Positions 1 through 7,834 of a stretch of DNA of 64,000 bases are shown here, one piece after another. This DNA is from Xanthobacteraceae bacterium (lineage in GTDB: Bacteria > Pseudomonadota > Alphaproteobacteria > Rhizobiales > Xanthobacteraceae), in contig JASHOX010000289.1 of assembly GCA_030038415.1 (NCBI GenBank), positions 1-64,000 of the forward strand, in the 5' to 3' direction. The position numbers were made by a program, and so were the translations under genes. The notes below the pieces were generated by a model, which was not told the origin of the DNA, did no database searches, and saw only the letters and a list, made by a program, of their open reading frames with translations. The stretch's first letter is position 1; each line of letters starts with the position of its first letter.

Positions 1-314
1 GCGATCACCTTGTCCCAGTCGTCCGGCGGATAATCGGCGACCGGCAGCGTCATGCCGGAAATGCCGGCATTGTTGATCAGCACGTCGAGGCCGTTAAGCC
101 GCGCGACGGCGTCCGGCACCATGGCCTCGATCTCGGTCCGGCGCGCCATGTCGCAGCGGGCGGCGATCAGTCCGGGAATCTCTTGAGCGATCGTCGCAAG
201 CGCCTTGTCGTCGATATCGCAAACGAACACTTTTGCGCCGGTCGCGGCAAAGGCGCGGGCGAATTCGCGGCCGATGCCGGCGGCGCCGGCAGTGATCAGA
301 ACCCGTTGCGGCAT
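1..314 (-). CDS. SDR-family NAD(P)-dependent oxidoreductase, N-terminal part
   Basis: Partial gene cut by the left window edge; about 104 N-terminal residues are visible. The start at 314 gives a protein that opens with a strand and then TAGAAGIG, the glycine-rich cofactor loop of classical short-chain dehydrogenases (TGxxxGIG), followed by an acidic CDID segment at the end of the second beta strand, which usually favours NAD(H), and by the NNAG motif near residue 91. The catalytic Tyr-x-x-x-Lys lies beyond the edge, so the substrate cannot be judged. Family assignment is secure; function is not. Confidence 0.9.
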   Translation of the reverse strand, partial: MPQRVLITAGAAGIGREFARAFAATGAKVFVCDIDDKALATIAQEIPGLIAARCDMARRTEIEAMVPDAVARLNGLDVLINNAGISGMTLPVADYPPDDWDKVI

Positions 315-752
315 GGTCGCCTTCCCTACACCTCTCCCCGTCGCACGGGGAGAGGTCGAGTGAGCCATAAACGCGTCATCGACGCGCTATGGCGAACGAG
401 GGTGAGGGGGCCGCGCCGCGATTCTGAGCCTAGCACTGACGCCCCCTCATCCCGACCTTCTCCCCGCACGCGGGGAGAAGGAGAGCGTCTCCGAGAATCG
501 CGCCGGATTCCGTAAACGAGAGATGAATCCGGCAAAAGAGCAAGGAAAAACAAAGTTTGGGACTCTCGCCGTGAGTCTCGTTCAAGCTCCCTTCGCGAGT
601 CGCCGACCGATTCTTTCGGTCCGGCGATGCTTGGGGTCTTGCGATGAACGCGATGCTCGCCATCGCCCTCATTGTTGCCTGCCTGGTCAATCTGGCGAGC
701 CTCGCCGGCCACCTCGGATGACGCCGCCCTGCTTCGCACCTACATCAAATCC
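315..752. other. Intergenic region with palindromic repeats, no convincing gene
   Basis: Between the SDR start and a small membrane protein there is no open frame with credible composition. The first half holds two hairpin-forming repeats (listed separately). The second half is ordinary intergenic sequence with a short GACTC/GAGTC dyad near 561-580. The promoter of the leftward SDR gene should lie here, but I cannot point to convincing -35/-10 boxes. Confidence 0.6.
326..490. repeat. Pair of palindromic intergenic repeats (CTCCCCG...CGGGGAG type)
   Basis: Two related hairpins sit about 110 bases apart: ACCTCTCCCC/GGGGAGAGGT around 330-357 and CTTCTCCCC/GGGGAGAAG around 458-482. They are flanked by GGTGAGGGGG and CCCCCTCATC, which pair with each other. 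Dispersed elements of this design are common between genes in Hyphomicrobiales. A shorter, related G/C-rich hairpin lies inside imuB at 55645-55691. Confidence 0.7.
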
Positions 753-992
753 ATGCATCCGCTCCGCCAGCCGCTGTTCCGGCTCCTCCTGGTCAACCTC
801 GCCATCGGCGTCGCCGTGGCGGCGCTGATGCTGGGCGGGCTCCTTGCGCTCAATCCGGCGAACCTGCGCGAGCTGATCTTCGCCGACCGCGCGCCGGCGG
901 TCGCGATCGGGCTTCTGTTGTTCGGGCTCATCGCCACGCTCGGCTCGACCGCGATGGGCACCGCGATCATGAGCCTCGGCAAGCGCAAATAG
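753..992 (+). CDS. Small two-helix membrane protein of unknown function
   Basis: 79 residues from the ATG at 753. I prefer this start because the preceding 27 in-frame codons have no protein-like composition. Two hydrophobic helices are visible, roughly residues 15-35 (LLVNLAIGVAVAALMLGGLL) and 50-72 (VAIGLLLFGLIATLGSTAM), with a short basic tail SLGKRK. This looks like a conserved small inner-membrane protein of the group, but I do not recognise a named family. The next gene downstream is also small and uncharacterised. Confidence 0.6.
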   Translation: MHPLRQPLFRLLLVNLAIGVAVAALMLGGLLALNPANLRELIFADRAPAVAIGLLLFGLIATLGSTAMGTAIMSLGKRK

Positions 993-1140
993 GCCGGAGC
1001 ACGACGCGGCGCGTCGTGGGCCGGTTGTGTGACGCACAAGGTGGCCAGGGCGGGCTGCGCCGCACTTCCGTGCTATGCTGCCCGCGGCTGCGTCCACATT
1101 GTTCGCCCAAACTGCAGGTTCCGAATCATAGGTAAGTTTT

Positions 1141-1392
1141 ATGGACGACTTCCCGATCGCTCCGCCTATCGTGGTGAAAGACACGCCAAAGCCGCGCCGG
1201 TTGGTGACGCTCAAGGAAGCGCGCGCTTATGTCGACGAGGCGATGCGGCTCGGCCACCGCGAGCCGTGGCGCGAAACCTGGCATCGCCTGAAATCGGCGA
1301 AGTCCGAAGAGGAAGCCATCGAGGCGATCGGCGACCTGCGCGAACTGCTCGCCGACGAGGACTTATTGGTGCCGCCCGGCGGGCCGCTTTGA
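1141..1392 (+). CDS. Small soluble protein of unknown function
   Basis: 83 residues. The protein is charged and predicted mostly helical (LVTLKEARAYVDEAMRL, then SEEEAIEAIGDLRELL) with a Pro-rich N terminus and C terminus. No signal peptide or membrane segment. Codon use is typical of the neighbours, which supports it being real. It converges on the leftward gene ending at 1412. No function can be assigned. Confidence 0.6.
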   Translation: MDDFPIAPPIVVKDTPKPRRLVTLKEARAYVDEAMRLGHREPWRETWHRLKSAKSEEEAIEAIGDLRELLADEDLLVPPGGPL

Positions 1393-1411
1393 GCACGGCC
1401 AGGCAACGCTC

Positions 1412-1627
1412 CTACCCTGCCTCGTCCGGCGGCGCCGGGATGCGCATCTCGTGGAAGCGCGCGGCATGCATGGCATAGACCTCGCGCACCAGAATGTGGG
1501 TCGCCACCTCGTTCTCGGTGCGGCCGAGCTTGCCGAGGGTGGCCAGTAGAGCCAGGTAATTGAAAGTTTCCAGCGGCAGCGTCAGGCTTAAGGCCTTGGC
1601 TTCAGAGCGGTTTTCGGGTCGGGCCAT
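1412..1627 (-). CDS. Small hypothetical protein
   Basis: 71 residues, transcribed away from gcrA. The sequence has an N-terminal basic/polar part, then a Leu-rich strand-helix pattern (LSLTLPLETFNYLALLATLGKLGRT in outline) that could be a small DNA-binding fold of the ribbon-helix-helix kind, but the match is only by eye. It ends in a Pro-rich tail. An AGGAG lies about 17 bases before the chosen ATG, farther than usual, so the start is a little uncertain. Confidence 0.55.
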   Translation of the reverse strand: MARPENRSEAKALSLTLPLETFNYLALLATLGKLGRTENEVATHILVREVYAMHAARFHEMRIPAPPDEAG

Positions 1628-1976
1628 CTTTTGCGCTCAAAAACTCCTGATTAAAACAAGGTTATAATATCGTTAAAACCCTTGGCAGGCGACTCGAATC
1701 GTGAAACGGTAGGCGCCGGCGAGGGTTTTTCGCACGATAAGGCTAAAGCGGCCCCGGTCAGTCCGGCGTACGGGTCCCCTTCAAAGCGGCGGGTCTGCAA
1801 TCGCATTGGCGCGGATGCGGCTCGGTGAACGCGACGCCGGTACTTCCACTCGAGGTATTGCGCGTCCGCGCACCGAATGCGCGTTGCTGCGATTTCACGG
1901 CCCTCGCGGCACCCGTTGCGCGCGGCCTTCGCCCTGGCGGCCGAAAGGCGGCCGCGGCAATGAACGAGGCCAATCC
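1628..1976. promoter_or_regulatory. gcrA upstream region with tandem GANTC sites
   Basis: No gene here. At 1691-1700 two GANTC sites (GACTC and GAATC) stand back to back. GANTC is the target of the cell-cycle methylase CcrM, and GcrA is known to act at promoters carrying methylated GANTC. A TATAAT hexamer lies at 1663-1668 in A/T-rich sequence, the only such stretch nearby, and could serve as a -10 for either flanking gene. Site function is inference. Confidence 0.4.
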
Positions 1977-2504
1977 ATGCTCAACACCGCAACTACCGCG
2001 GCGTCGAATTCCACGCGCGCGCCGGCGCAGTCGAAAACGCACTCGCCGTCTCACTCCCCTTGGACCCCGGAGTTGATCGAAAAACTGCGCAACGGCGTCG
2101 CCTCCGGTCTGACCTGCAGCCAGATCGCCGCCGAGATCGGCGTCACCCGTAACGCGGTCATCGGCAAGATCCATCGCCTCGGCCTGTCGCCGGGACGGCC
2201 CGCGGCGCCGGCGCGTTCCTGCCCTCCACGCGTCCGGCAGCCGCGGCACTCGCCACAACGCCAGTTCCTGCGCCTGATGTTTGCGCAGGCACCGGGCGTC
2301 GCCGGCGATGAAGTCGAGCCGGCGGTCGAGAACATGCAGCGTTGCACGCTCCTTGAACTCATGCCGGGCAAATGCCGCTGGCCGGTCGGCGATCCATGCG
2401 CGGCGGACTTTGCTTATTGCGGCAATGATGCCGTCACCGGCTTCTCTTATTGCGCCGGCCATGCCCGCATGGCCTACCGCGTTCCGGCGCGGCGGCGCGC
2501 CTAG
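1977..2504 (+). CDS. gcrA: GcrA family cell-cycle regulator
   Basis: 175 residues from the ATG at 1977. The frame is open upstream, but the upstream 57 codons look non-coding. The N-terminal domain carries the GcrA helix-turn-helix: a W-T-x-E-L-I-E-K-L start (Trp about residue 29), [20 protein letters not shown] and LGL. The C-terminal region holds the conserved [11 protein letters not shown] and SYC..H cysteine/histidine motifs of the sigma70-binding half. GcrA is a transcription co-factor that binds RNA polymerase sigma70 and methylated GANTC sites to time cell-cycle genes in alphaproteobacteria. The N-terminal tail of about 28 residues before the HTH is unusually long, since most GcrA proteins start almost at the Trp. 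This may therefore be a paralogue rather than the principal GcrA. Confidence 0.88.
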   Translation: MLNTATTAASNSTRAPAQSKTHSPSHSPWTPELIEKLRNGVASGLTCSQIAAEIGVTRNAVIGKIHRLGLSPGRPAAPARSCPPRVRQPRHSPQRQFLRLMFAQAPGVAGDEVEPAVENMQRCTLLELMPGKCRWPVGDPCAADFAYCGNDAVTGFSYCAGHARMAYRVPARRRA

Positions 2505-2584
2505 CGGGGCCAGGCCGCGCCATTGCCTTGCATCGCCCTTTCGGACGTGCCTTAACGGCGGCTCTCAACCGCCGGAGAGAAAGC

Positions 2585-3034
2585 ATGCCAGTTTTGTCGC
2601 GCCGCGCCGCCATCGCTGCCGCACTTGCCGTCGCAACAGCCGGAGCCCTCGTCATGGGTGAATCGGCAAAGGCGCAACCGGTCACCACCACGTCATCCGG
2701 CTTGGGCATCATCGATACCAAGGTCGGTACCGGACCCTCGCCCAAGCCGGGCCAAACGGTGGTCGTGCATTACACCGGTTGGCTCTATGAGAACGGCAAG
2801 AAGGGCAAGAAATTCGACAGTTCGGTTGACCGCGGCCAGCCGTTCGAGTTCCCGATCGGCAAGGGTCAGGTCATTGCCGGCTGGGACGAGGGCGTCGCCA
2901 CCATGAAGGTCGGCGGCACGCGCACCCTGATCATCCCGCCGAGCCTCGGCTATGGCGCAAGCGGCGCTGGCGGGGTCATTCCGCCGAATGCCACCTTGAT
3001 CTTCGACGTCGAATTGCTCGGCGTCAAAAAATAG
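2585..3034 (+). CDS. Secreted FKBP-type peptidyl-prolyl cis-trans isomerase
   Basis: 149 residues. The ATG at 2585 is preceded by GGAGAGAAAGC, a good ribosome site. Residues 1-31 form a signal peptide ([19 protein letters not shown], cleavage near SAKAQ; the SRR could allow Tat export). The rest is one FKBP domain: [34 protein letters not shown] and IIPPSLGYG, including the aromatic residues of the proline-binding pocket. It catalyses prolyl isomerisation and probably assists folding in the periplasm. The gene converges on a Kazal-domain gene with only 14 bases between stop codons. Confidence 0.93.
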   Translation: MPVLSRRAAIAAALAVATAGALVMGESAKAQPVTTTSSGLGIIDTKVGTGPSPKPGQTVVVHYTGWLYENGKKGKKFDSSVDRGQPFEFPIGKGQVIAGWDEGVATMKVGGTRTLIIPPSLGYGASGAGGVIPPNATLIFDVELLGVKK

Positions 3035-3048
3035 CGCTGTGCGGCAGC

Positions 3049-3378
3049 CTAAAAGGCGCAGGCGCCGTCGTGTGCCTTGCTCACTTTGGCGTGCATGCGC
3101 AGGCAGTCGTTGCCATAGGTTTTGCCGTCACAGCCGCAAACCGGCATGACGATGTTGGCCTTTTTGGCCAGCCGACAGACGACCGGCACGCCAACGCAAG
3201 TGCCTTCAAGATCGGGAATGAAACAGGTGCCCGGCGGATGCTCGCAGAATTCGTGCGGACCGCAGGTCAGGCCGGCAAAGCCGCCGCATTTGGCGCCGAC
3301 CGCGGCGCCGGCGCTGCTCGACAATCCGGTCGCCAAAACGAAGGCAAGCGCGATACCCAGTCCTAACGATTTCAACAT
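3049..3378 (-). CDS. Secreted Kazal-type domain protein
   Basis: 109 residues. The start at 3378 follows GGGAGGGGATC. A signal peptide covers about residues 1-25 (ending SSAGA). The mature part is rich in Cys, and its C-terminal half contains the Kazal signature VCGCDGKTYGNDC followed by a final Cys. Kazal domains inhibit serine proteases in animals. In bacteria, related small secreted proteins are common but mostly untested, so inhibition is inferred from the family. Confidence 0.85.
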   Translation of the reverse strand: MLKSLGLGIALAFVLATGLSSSAGAAVGAKCGGFAGLTCGPHEFCEHPPGTCFIPDLEGTCVGVPVVCRLAKKANIVMPVCGCDGKTYGNDCLRMHAKVSKAHDGACAF

Positions 3379-3737
3379 GATCCCCTCCCCTGCTTTGCTC
3401 GCGAACCTGCCTCGCGAGCTGCCCCGCCGGGTGCCGCCCCTGAAATTTCAGGCCGAAATTCCTCGGCAGGCCGTTCGGTGGCAGGGCTGTATAAAAGGAT
3501 TACACAACTTTTACGTGACAGCAATCCGCCCGCGGGGCTGGCCTGGATCGGGCGCCGGCGAAGTTCTGCGCCGCCTGCCGCAGCCGGTTGGCGCCGCGCA
3601 GCTCGCGTTTCGCCACGCGGAATAGGCCAAATTACGTATTGCCGGCCCAGCGCCCGCCATTTTCCACCAAAAAACAGCCCCGGTCTCAATCCGAGGTTCG
3701 GCGTTTATTCAGAAACGTCGTCTAAGACGGAATAGCT

Positions 3738-4355
3738 ATGTCGTCGCTCACCGCGCAGTCTCTTCTTGCCGAACTCGACTCGACGCTGGCCGAAGCGCCA
3801 GCGCCCTGGCGGCGCGAAGCTTTGCGCCGGATCATCGATTTGTTCCGCGGCGGCGCCCCGACCTATTCCGACGAGCAGGTTGATTTGTTCGATGAGGTGA
3901 TCGGCCGTTTACTCAAAAACACCGATCGCACGTTGCTCGCCGAGGCGAGCAATAGTCTGGCGCCGATCGAAACCGGGCCAGCCAAGGTATTAGGTACGCT
4001 CGCCCGCCACAGCGACATGACCGTTTGCGGGCCGGTCCTTGAGCAAGCCAAGGCGTTGCCCGACGACGACCTTATCGCGATAGCCGACAACAATCGCATC
4101 GATCCCAAGCTGCTCGCCAAGATCGCCAGCCGGCCGCAACTCAGCGAGGCGCTGACCGACATCCTCATCAAACGCGGCAATCCCGCGATCCAGCGCAAGA
4201 TCATCGAAAACCCGAACGCACGCGTATCGGAAGAAGGTTTTGCCCGGGTGGTCAGCGCCATCAATGGCGACAAAAATTTGGCCGCAGCGGTTGCGGCGCG
4301 CCAAGACGTGCCGGAAGCGCTGCGCGTGTGGCTCGACCGGATCTTGAGCGAATAA
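3738..4355 (+). CDS. DUF2336 domain protein (short form)
   Basis: 205 residues, all-helical, HEAT-like in appearance. The sequence aligns by eye with the N-terminal 200 residues of the larger protein at 13502-14623. Shared positions include LF..GA..YS.-QV..FD and LA..L.LAPI, then P.LSE..TD.L--RG. This is the DUF2336 family of alphaproteobacteria, of unknown biochemical role. The protein is soluble with no signal peptide. Compared with the second copy it lacks about 170 C-terminal residues. A small membrane protein gene follows 82 bases later. Confidence 0.8.
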   Translation: MSSLTAQSLLAELDSTLAEAPAPWRREALRRIIDLFRGGAPTYSDEQVDLFDEVIGRLLKNTDRTLLAEASNSLAPIETGPAKVLGTLARHSDMTVCGPVLEQAKALPDDDLIAIADNNRIDPKLLAKIASRPQLSEALTDILIKRGNPAIQRKIIENPNARVSEEGFARVVSAINGDKNLAAAVAARQDVPEALRVWLDRILSE

Positions 4356-4437
4356 TTCACGCCTTCGCTTGGTCCGCCCCAGGCGCGGCGTCGACGTGCT
4401 ATCCTGCCCTCACGATTCGATTGTCCGAGAGGTTCCC

Positions 4438-4587
4438 GTGACTCGCGACAATATCCTCTATTTGATTATCGGCGCTCTGGTGATCGTAGTCGCGGTCATG
4501 GGCTATCAGCTCTATCAGGATCGCCACCAGCCCGAGGGGCTGCACATCAATGTCGGCCCCGGCGGGCTGTCGATCCAAGGCAAATGA
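4438..4587 (+). CDS. Tiny single-helix membrane protein
   Basis: 49 residues from the GTG at 4438, preceded by GAGAGGTTCCC. A single strong transmembrane helix (ILYLIIGALVIVVAVMGYQLY) occupies about residues 6-26, followed by a short polar tail with HINVGPGGLSIQGK. This kind of helix-plus-GPGG tail is a conserved small protein in related genomes. Its role is unknown. The GTG start is chosen over an upstream in-frame codon because the hydrophobic helix then begins near the N terminus. Confidence 0.65.
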   Translation: MTRDNILYLIIGALVIVVAVMGYQLYQDRHQPEGLHINVGPGGLSIQGK

Positions 4588-4639
4588 CCGGACCTCACCG
4601 GTCATCGTAGCCATCGCCGCCGCCGAACAAGCCGAAGAA

Positions 4640-4945
4640 TTATTCTTCCGGCTCGGTGGTGAAAAACAGCGGATAGCCCTTGCTCTTGCCGAGCTCGGTC
4701 GCTTCCTTGGCTTTGGTTTCGGCGACGTCGCGTGTGTAGACCGCGATCACGCAGGCGCCGCGCTGGTGCGCTGTCATCATCACCCGATAGGCCTGATCCT
4801 CGTTCATGCGGAATACCGCCTTGAGCACGAGCACGACGAATTCGCGCGGCGTGTAATCGTCGTTGAGGAGGATCACCTTATAAAGCGGCGGCCGCTGCGT
4901 CTTGGTTTTGACCGCGGTGCGCGGCTTGACGATGGTTTTGGTCAT
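4640..4945 (-). CDS. clpS: ATP-dependent Clp protease adaptor ClpS
   Basis: 101 residues from the ATG at 4945. It shows the ClpS core: YKVILLNDDYTP near residues 22-33 (the NDD motif that binds N-degron substrates), then REFVVLVLKAVF, MMTAHQRGACVIAVY and ending in FTTEPEE. ClpS delivers proteins with destabilising N-terminal residues to ClpAP. A start 22 codons upstream is possible but gives an atypical N terminus. No clpA lies in the window, although in many relatives clpA is next to clpS. An alphaproteobacterium can have two copies (ClpS1 and ClpS2), and I cannot say which this is. Confidence 0.93.
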   Translation of the reverse strand: MTKTIVKPRTAVKTKTQRPPLYKVILLNDDYTPREFVVLVLKAVFRMNEDQAYRVMMTAHQRGACVIAVYTRDVAETKAKEATELGKSKGYPLFFTTEPEE

Positions 4946-5171
4946 GTCAGACCCGAAGGTTAAAAGACCAGCACTGCCACAGTCGGCAGATGCAGGCGCA
5001 AGCGCAGCCACACAACCTAAGCAGTCACAATATAATCAGTTGCGGGGTCGGCCGCAGCGGCCGCGGGCGCCGCCGTCGCGGAACCGGCCCGGCGCTGTGG
5101 CGTTGACTAGCGCCCGACCGCTAAGATGATCATTGCGAACGCTGTCGCGCCAAAATCAATTGAGGCCCACC

Positions 5172-5456
5172 ATGCACATTATCGGCGTCATTCTGATCGG
5201 CTTTGTCGCCGGCATCATCGCGCGCTTTTTGGCGCCCGGAGCCAACAATCCAGCCGGCTTCATCCTGACCACGCTCCTCGGCATCGCCGGCGCCTTTGTC
5301 GCGACCTTGATCGGCCAGGCCATTGGCTGGTACCGGCCCGATCAGGGCGCGGGACTTCTGGGCGCCGTGGTCGGCGCACTGGTCGTGCTATTCATCTGGC
5401 ACCGCCTGGTGTCGGCGCGCGCTATACCCGACCCCGGTAACCGACGCTGGCTCTAG
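5172..5456 (+). CDS. GlsB/YeaQ/YmgE family membrane protein
   Basis: 94 residues from the ATG at 5172 (preceded by TGAGGCCCACC). It has three hydrophobic stretches with the glycine-rich family pattern: GFVAGIIARFLAPG near the N terminus, then LLGIAGAFVATLIGQ and LLGAVVGALVVLFIWH. The family is often called transglycosylase-associated or stress-response membrane protein, but its function is not established. The last 35 bases overlap the 3' end of the convergent gene on the other strand. Confidence 0.85.
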   Translation: MHIIGVILIGFVAGIIARFLAPGANNPAGFILTTLLGIAGAFVATLIGQAIGWYRPDQGAGLLGAVVGALVVLFIWHRLVSARAIPDPGNRRWL

Positions 5457-5739
5457 GTCGTAGCGTCGCAAAGCGCGACGAACGGCGCTCGACCACGACG
5501 GCGCGCGGCGCGCCGGCGCGACCGGCGATGGTGAAGCGGCTGGTGTCCTTGCGTTGGCCCACTTTCAGGACCGCGCCCCGCGCTGCTTCGGCGGACACTT
5601 CCATCAGCGACATGACGATCTCGATCTGGGCGTCGATATCGTCGCTGAGCCCCTGGGCGGCCAAAACCGCATCCTCAACGGTCGGCGGATCGCGCCTTAC
5701 CCGGCGCCGTCCATCCTTTGTGTCCCATACTTCGCTCAT
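5422..5739 (-). CDS. Hypothetical protein, conserved in appearance
   Basis: 105 residues. The N-terminal 65 residues are helical and acidic (PPTVEDAVLAAQGLSDDIDAQIEIVMSLM), with a segment AAVKVGQRK-like thereafter. The C terminus is Arg-rich and may be partly disordered. The start at 5739 follows CGAGGTGCGAG. Its last 35 bases are antisense to the end of the membrane-protein gene at 5172-5456. Function unknown. Confidence 0.6.
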   Translation of the reverse strand: MSEVWDTKDGRRRVRRDPPTVEDAVLAAQGLSDDIDAQIEIVMSLMEVSAEAARGAVLKVGQRKDTSRFTIAGRAGAPRAVVVERRSSRFATLRPRASVGYRGRV

Positions 5740-5866
5740 CTCGCACCTCGACTTGCCGTTCTCTCGGCTTTTAAGCTTTGGGCCTCTATTATCAGGTATT
5801 TACCGCATTGCAGCAAGTCTATTGTGCAACGCACCCACAGCAATTTCAAGGGCAGTAGGAGCACAT

Positions 5867-5892
5867 CGCCCGCGGCCTTGTGACCGCGGGCG
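5867..5892. terminator. GC-rich hairpin between two leftward genes
   Basis: A perfect dyad of 9 bases per arm (CGCCCGCGG / CCGCGGGCG) with an 8-base loop lies between the tautomerase gene end (5922) and the start of the next leftward gene (5739). It is placed as a terminator for the tautomerase transcript but lacks a U tract on either strand. It could instead be a transcript-stabilising hairpin. Confidence 0.4.
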
Positions 5893-5921
5893 CATCCGAA
5901 GACTAAGGGCCGGAAAGCTTG

Positions 5922-6116
5922 CTAACGCGGGGCCATTTCGCTGAACAGCACGCCGCCTTTGCCTTTCGATGATTTTGCCGTTTCGACGAGAGAGACGGTG
6001 ACGTGGTCGGCCGTCGTGCCGGCATTTTTCACTACCGCCTCGGTGATGTCTTTAACCAGGCCGCGCTTCTGCTCGAGCGTGCGGCCTTCCAGAATATAGA
6101 CGACGACTTCCGGCAT
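5922..6116 (-). CDS. 4-oxalocrotonate tautomerase family protein
   Basis: 64 residues, the usual size of the 4-OT family. The start at 6116 is fixed by a strong ribosome site (GGAGGACAAATC) and by the family requirement for Pro right after the initiator Met: the protein begins M-P-E-V-V-V-Y. The N-terminal Pro is the catalytic base in this family. An Arg at the position of 4-OT Arg11 is visible in EGRTLEQKR. It probably tautomerises a small keto-enol acid; the natural substrate is unknown. Confidence 0.88.
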   Translation of the reverse strand: MPEVVVYILEGRTLEQKRGLVKDITEAVVKNAGTTADHVTVSLVETAKSSKGKGGVLFSEMAPR

Positions 6117-6247
6117 GATTTGTCCTCCAATGTTGCCCGCCTGCCTCACTTGATCATTAGTCGCACACCGGACCCGGTATGGGCTTGCCTCAAGTTCCAG
6201 CCCGTACTATCCGAAAGTTCCCGGGAAGGCACAACAGGGAGCTGACA

Positions 6248-6478
6248 ATGAAGCGTTTGGCATTTGCCGCAGGCGTATTGGCGTTGAGCTTTGCCGCGTC
6301 CGTACCGGCGCGCGCCGACTTCGCCGTGGTGAAATTCGAGCTCGGCTATTGCCGGATCTGGTGGGATACCGCCGCGAAGCCGATCGGCACCGGCTGGAGC
6401 GTCGTCGCGACAGCGCCGACTTTTGAAGGCGCCTGGGCCGCGCAGGACGCCGCGGTCAAGAAGGGCAAGTGCAAGTAA
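6248..6478 (+). CDS. Small secreted protein of unknown function
   Basis: 76 residues from the ATG at 6248. A clear signal peptide (MKRLAFAAGVLALSFAAS, cleavage after ARA) is followed by about 53 residues with two Cys, several Trp (CRIWWDTAAKP, WSVVATAPTFEGAW) and a basic C terminus ending KKGKCK. This pattern fits a small periplasmic family frequent in Bradyrhizobium-like genomes. No known domain is recognised. Confidence 0.7.
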   Translation: MKRLAFAAGVLALSFAASVPARADFAVVKFELGYCRIWWDTAAKPIGTGWSVVATAPTFEGAWAAQDAAVKKGKCK

Positions 6479-6679
6479 TCTGATCCTCGTCGTTCAGCTT
6501 TCCTGCTGCCGCCCGCCAGCCGTTGGCGGGCGGTTGTAGTTCGTCTGCGCCATGAGCGCTTTTCATCGGGCGCATTTTTCATCGCCGCTCTCCGCGGCTG
6601 GTTGCCCGCCGTCGTGGAAAGTCATTGTTTGACGCGCCATTGCGCTCAACCGCGCATATTCGGGTCGGCCCCGGCGCTA

Positions 6680-7486
6680 TCAGCGGTTCGGATAGTATGA
6701 CGTTCCGCTGTGCGGGCTGAACAGCCGCCGCAATACCGTGCCAAGGCCCGGCGCCGGCTGATATTTGTTCGACGCATAAGCCGCGTGCGGCTTTGATTTT
6801 TTCACCGGCGGCACCGTCTGCGGTGGGATCAAGGCCTGATCCGGCGCATCGGCAGGCGCTGCTTCGGTCGCGGAGGGCACGTCCGACAGCGAGGCAAATC
6901 CCGAAGCAGCCTTCGATGCCGGAGCCGCACTCGCCGCGCCCGCGGCAGAGTTTTCCGGAGTTGACGGATTGACCGCGACCGACGCTTGAAGCGGCACGCT
7001 AGGGGGCTGCGGCCGTACCGCTACCTGTGGCGCGACAATAGGCGTCGCTTGTGGCGCAGTCGCCGCCGGTGGCGTCACAACGGGCGCCGGCTGCATCGCG
7101 ACCTGCGGCATGACAGGTGACGGCGTGACTGTTGCCTTCACCTGCGGCGCAACCGGCACCGGGGATTGCGCTTGCACCGTCGACGCGACAGTCGCGGGAA
7201 CGGCTGTTGTCACGCTGACGGGCGCGGTCAGCGCGACAGTTGCCGAACTCGACACTGCAGTTGCCGCAGCCGGCGCGGCGTGCACGCTGGTGACGATCGC
7301 GTGGGCGGTAATCGATGCCATTGTGTCGTGGTCAGCCGAGGGGCGATCGATCAGCGACAGCACGACGGCGGCTCCCGCAGTGGCGCCGATGGCGGTGGCA
7401 ACCAGCACAACCCGGACCGTGCGCATTAAACTCGGCGCGGGAGCAAGGTACCCCCATTCCGAATTGAAATTACCAGCCGAGCGCAT
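6680..7486 (-). CDS. Pro/Ala/Val-rich protein with N-terminal membrane anchor
   Basis: 268 residues; the start at 7486 follows GGGAGACTGCA. One hydrophobic helix at about residues 23-45 (VRVVLVATAIGATAGAAVVL) anchors a long low-complexity region of Ala, Val, Pro and Thr up to about residue 215. The C terminus is basic and aromatic (KKSKPHAAYASNKYQPAPG, ending SGTSYYPNR). It is probably an extracytoplasmic linker or envelope-spanning protein. Two further genes of similar design are at 7835-8572 and 51642-52415. No catalytic domain is visible. Confidence 0.6.
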   Translation of the reverse strand: MRSAGNFNSEWGYLAPAPSLMRTVRVVLVATAIGATAGAAVVLSLIDRPSADHDTMASITAHAIVTSVHAAPAAATAVSSSATVALTAPVSVTTAVPATVASTVQAQSPVPVAPQVKATVTPSPVMPQVAMQPAPVVTPPAATAPQATPIVAPQVAVRPQPPSVPLQASVAVNPSTPENSAAGAASAAPASKAASGFASLSDVPSATEAAPADAPDQALIPPQTVPPVKKSKPHAAYASNKYQPAPGLGTVLRRLFSPHSGTSYYPNR

Positions 7487-7834
7487 TGCAGTCTCCCGAC
7501 AGTACGAACACTGGTCGCATCCAGATGCCTAAGGCCGCGAAGTTCGCCGCGATGCCCGAATCTTGGCTCTTAACTTGAGCTTCTTCCCCGCCCTGATGTG
7601 CAAAACCCGGCACTGCGGCGGCAGTTCCCGCCACCCTTACCGATGGGGATGGAACCGGGCAAGGCTCGGGCCGACGGAAATCGAGGAGCTGTTGCCAAAA
7701 AGCATCATTTACAGCGCAAACTGGCGGTAATTCGGTAGCAAAATGACGCGGCGTTGGATTGTTGTGCACAACCCAATGCCTAGAGGGCAGCGGCCATTTC
7801 ATTCTACGCCGTCCCCCTTCCCTCCGGCCTTGGT
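7487..7834. other. Intergenic region, no supported gene
   Basis: An open frame on the minus strand (7470-7802) crosses most of this region, but it has biased, non-protein-like composition and runs into the start of the downstream gene. I regard the region as non-coding. It should hold the promoter for the leftward gene starting at 7486. No clear hairpin or box is seen. Confidence 0.5.

Noticed and set aside
1758-2462. 234-codon minus-strand frame across gcrA
   Set aside because: Arg-rich shadow of the gcrA gene.
7470-7802. 110-codon minus-strand frame upstream of the Pro/Ala-rich gene
   Set aside because: Overlaps the true start at 7486 and lacks protein-like composition.
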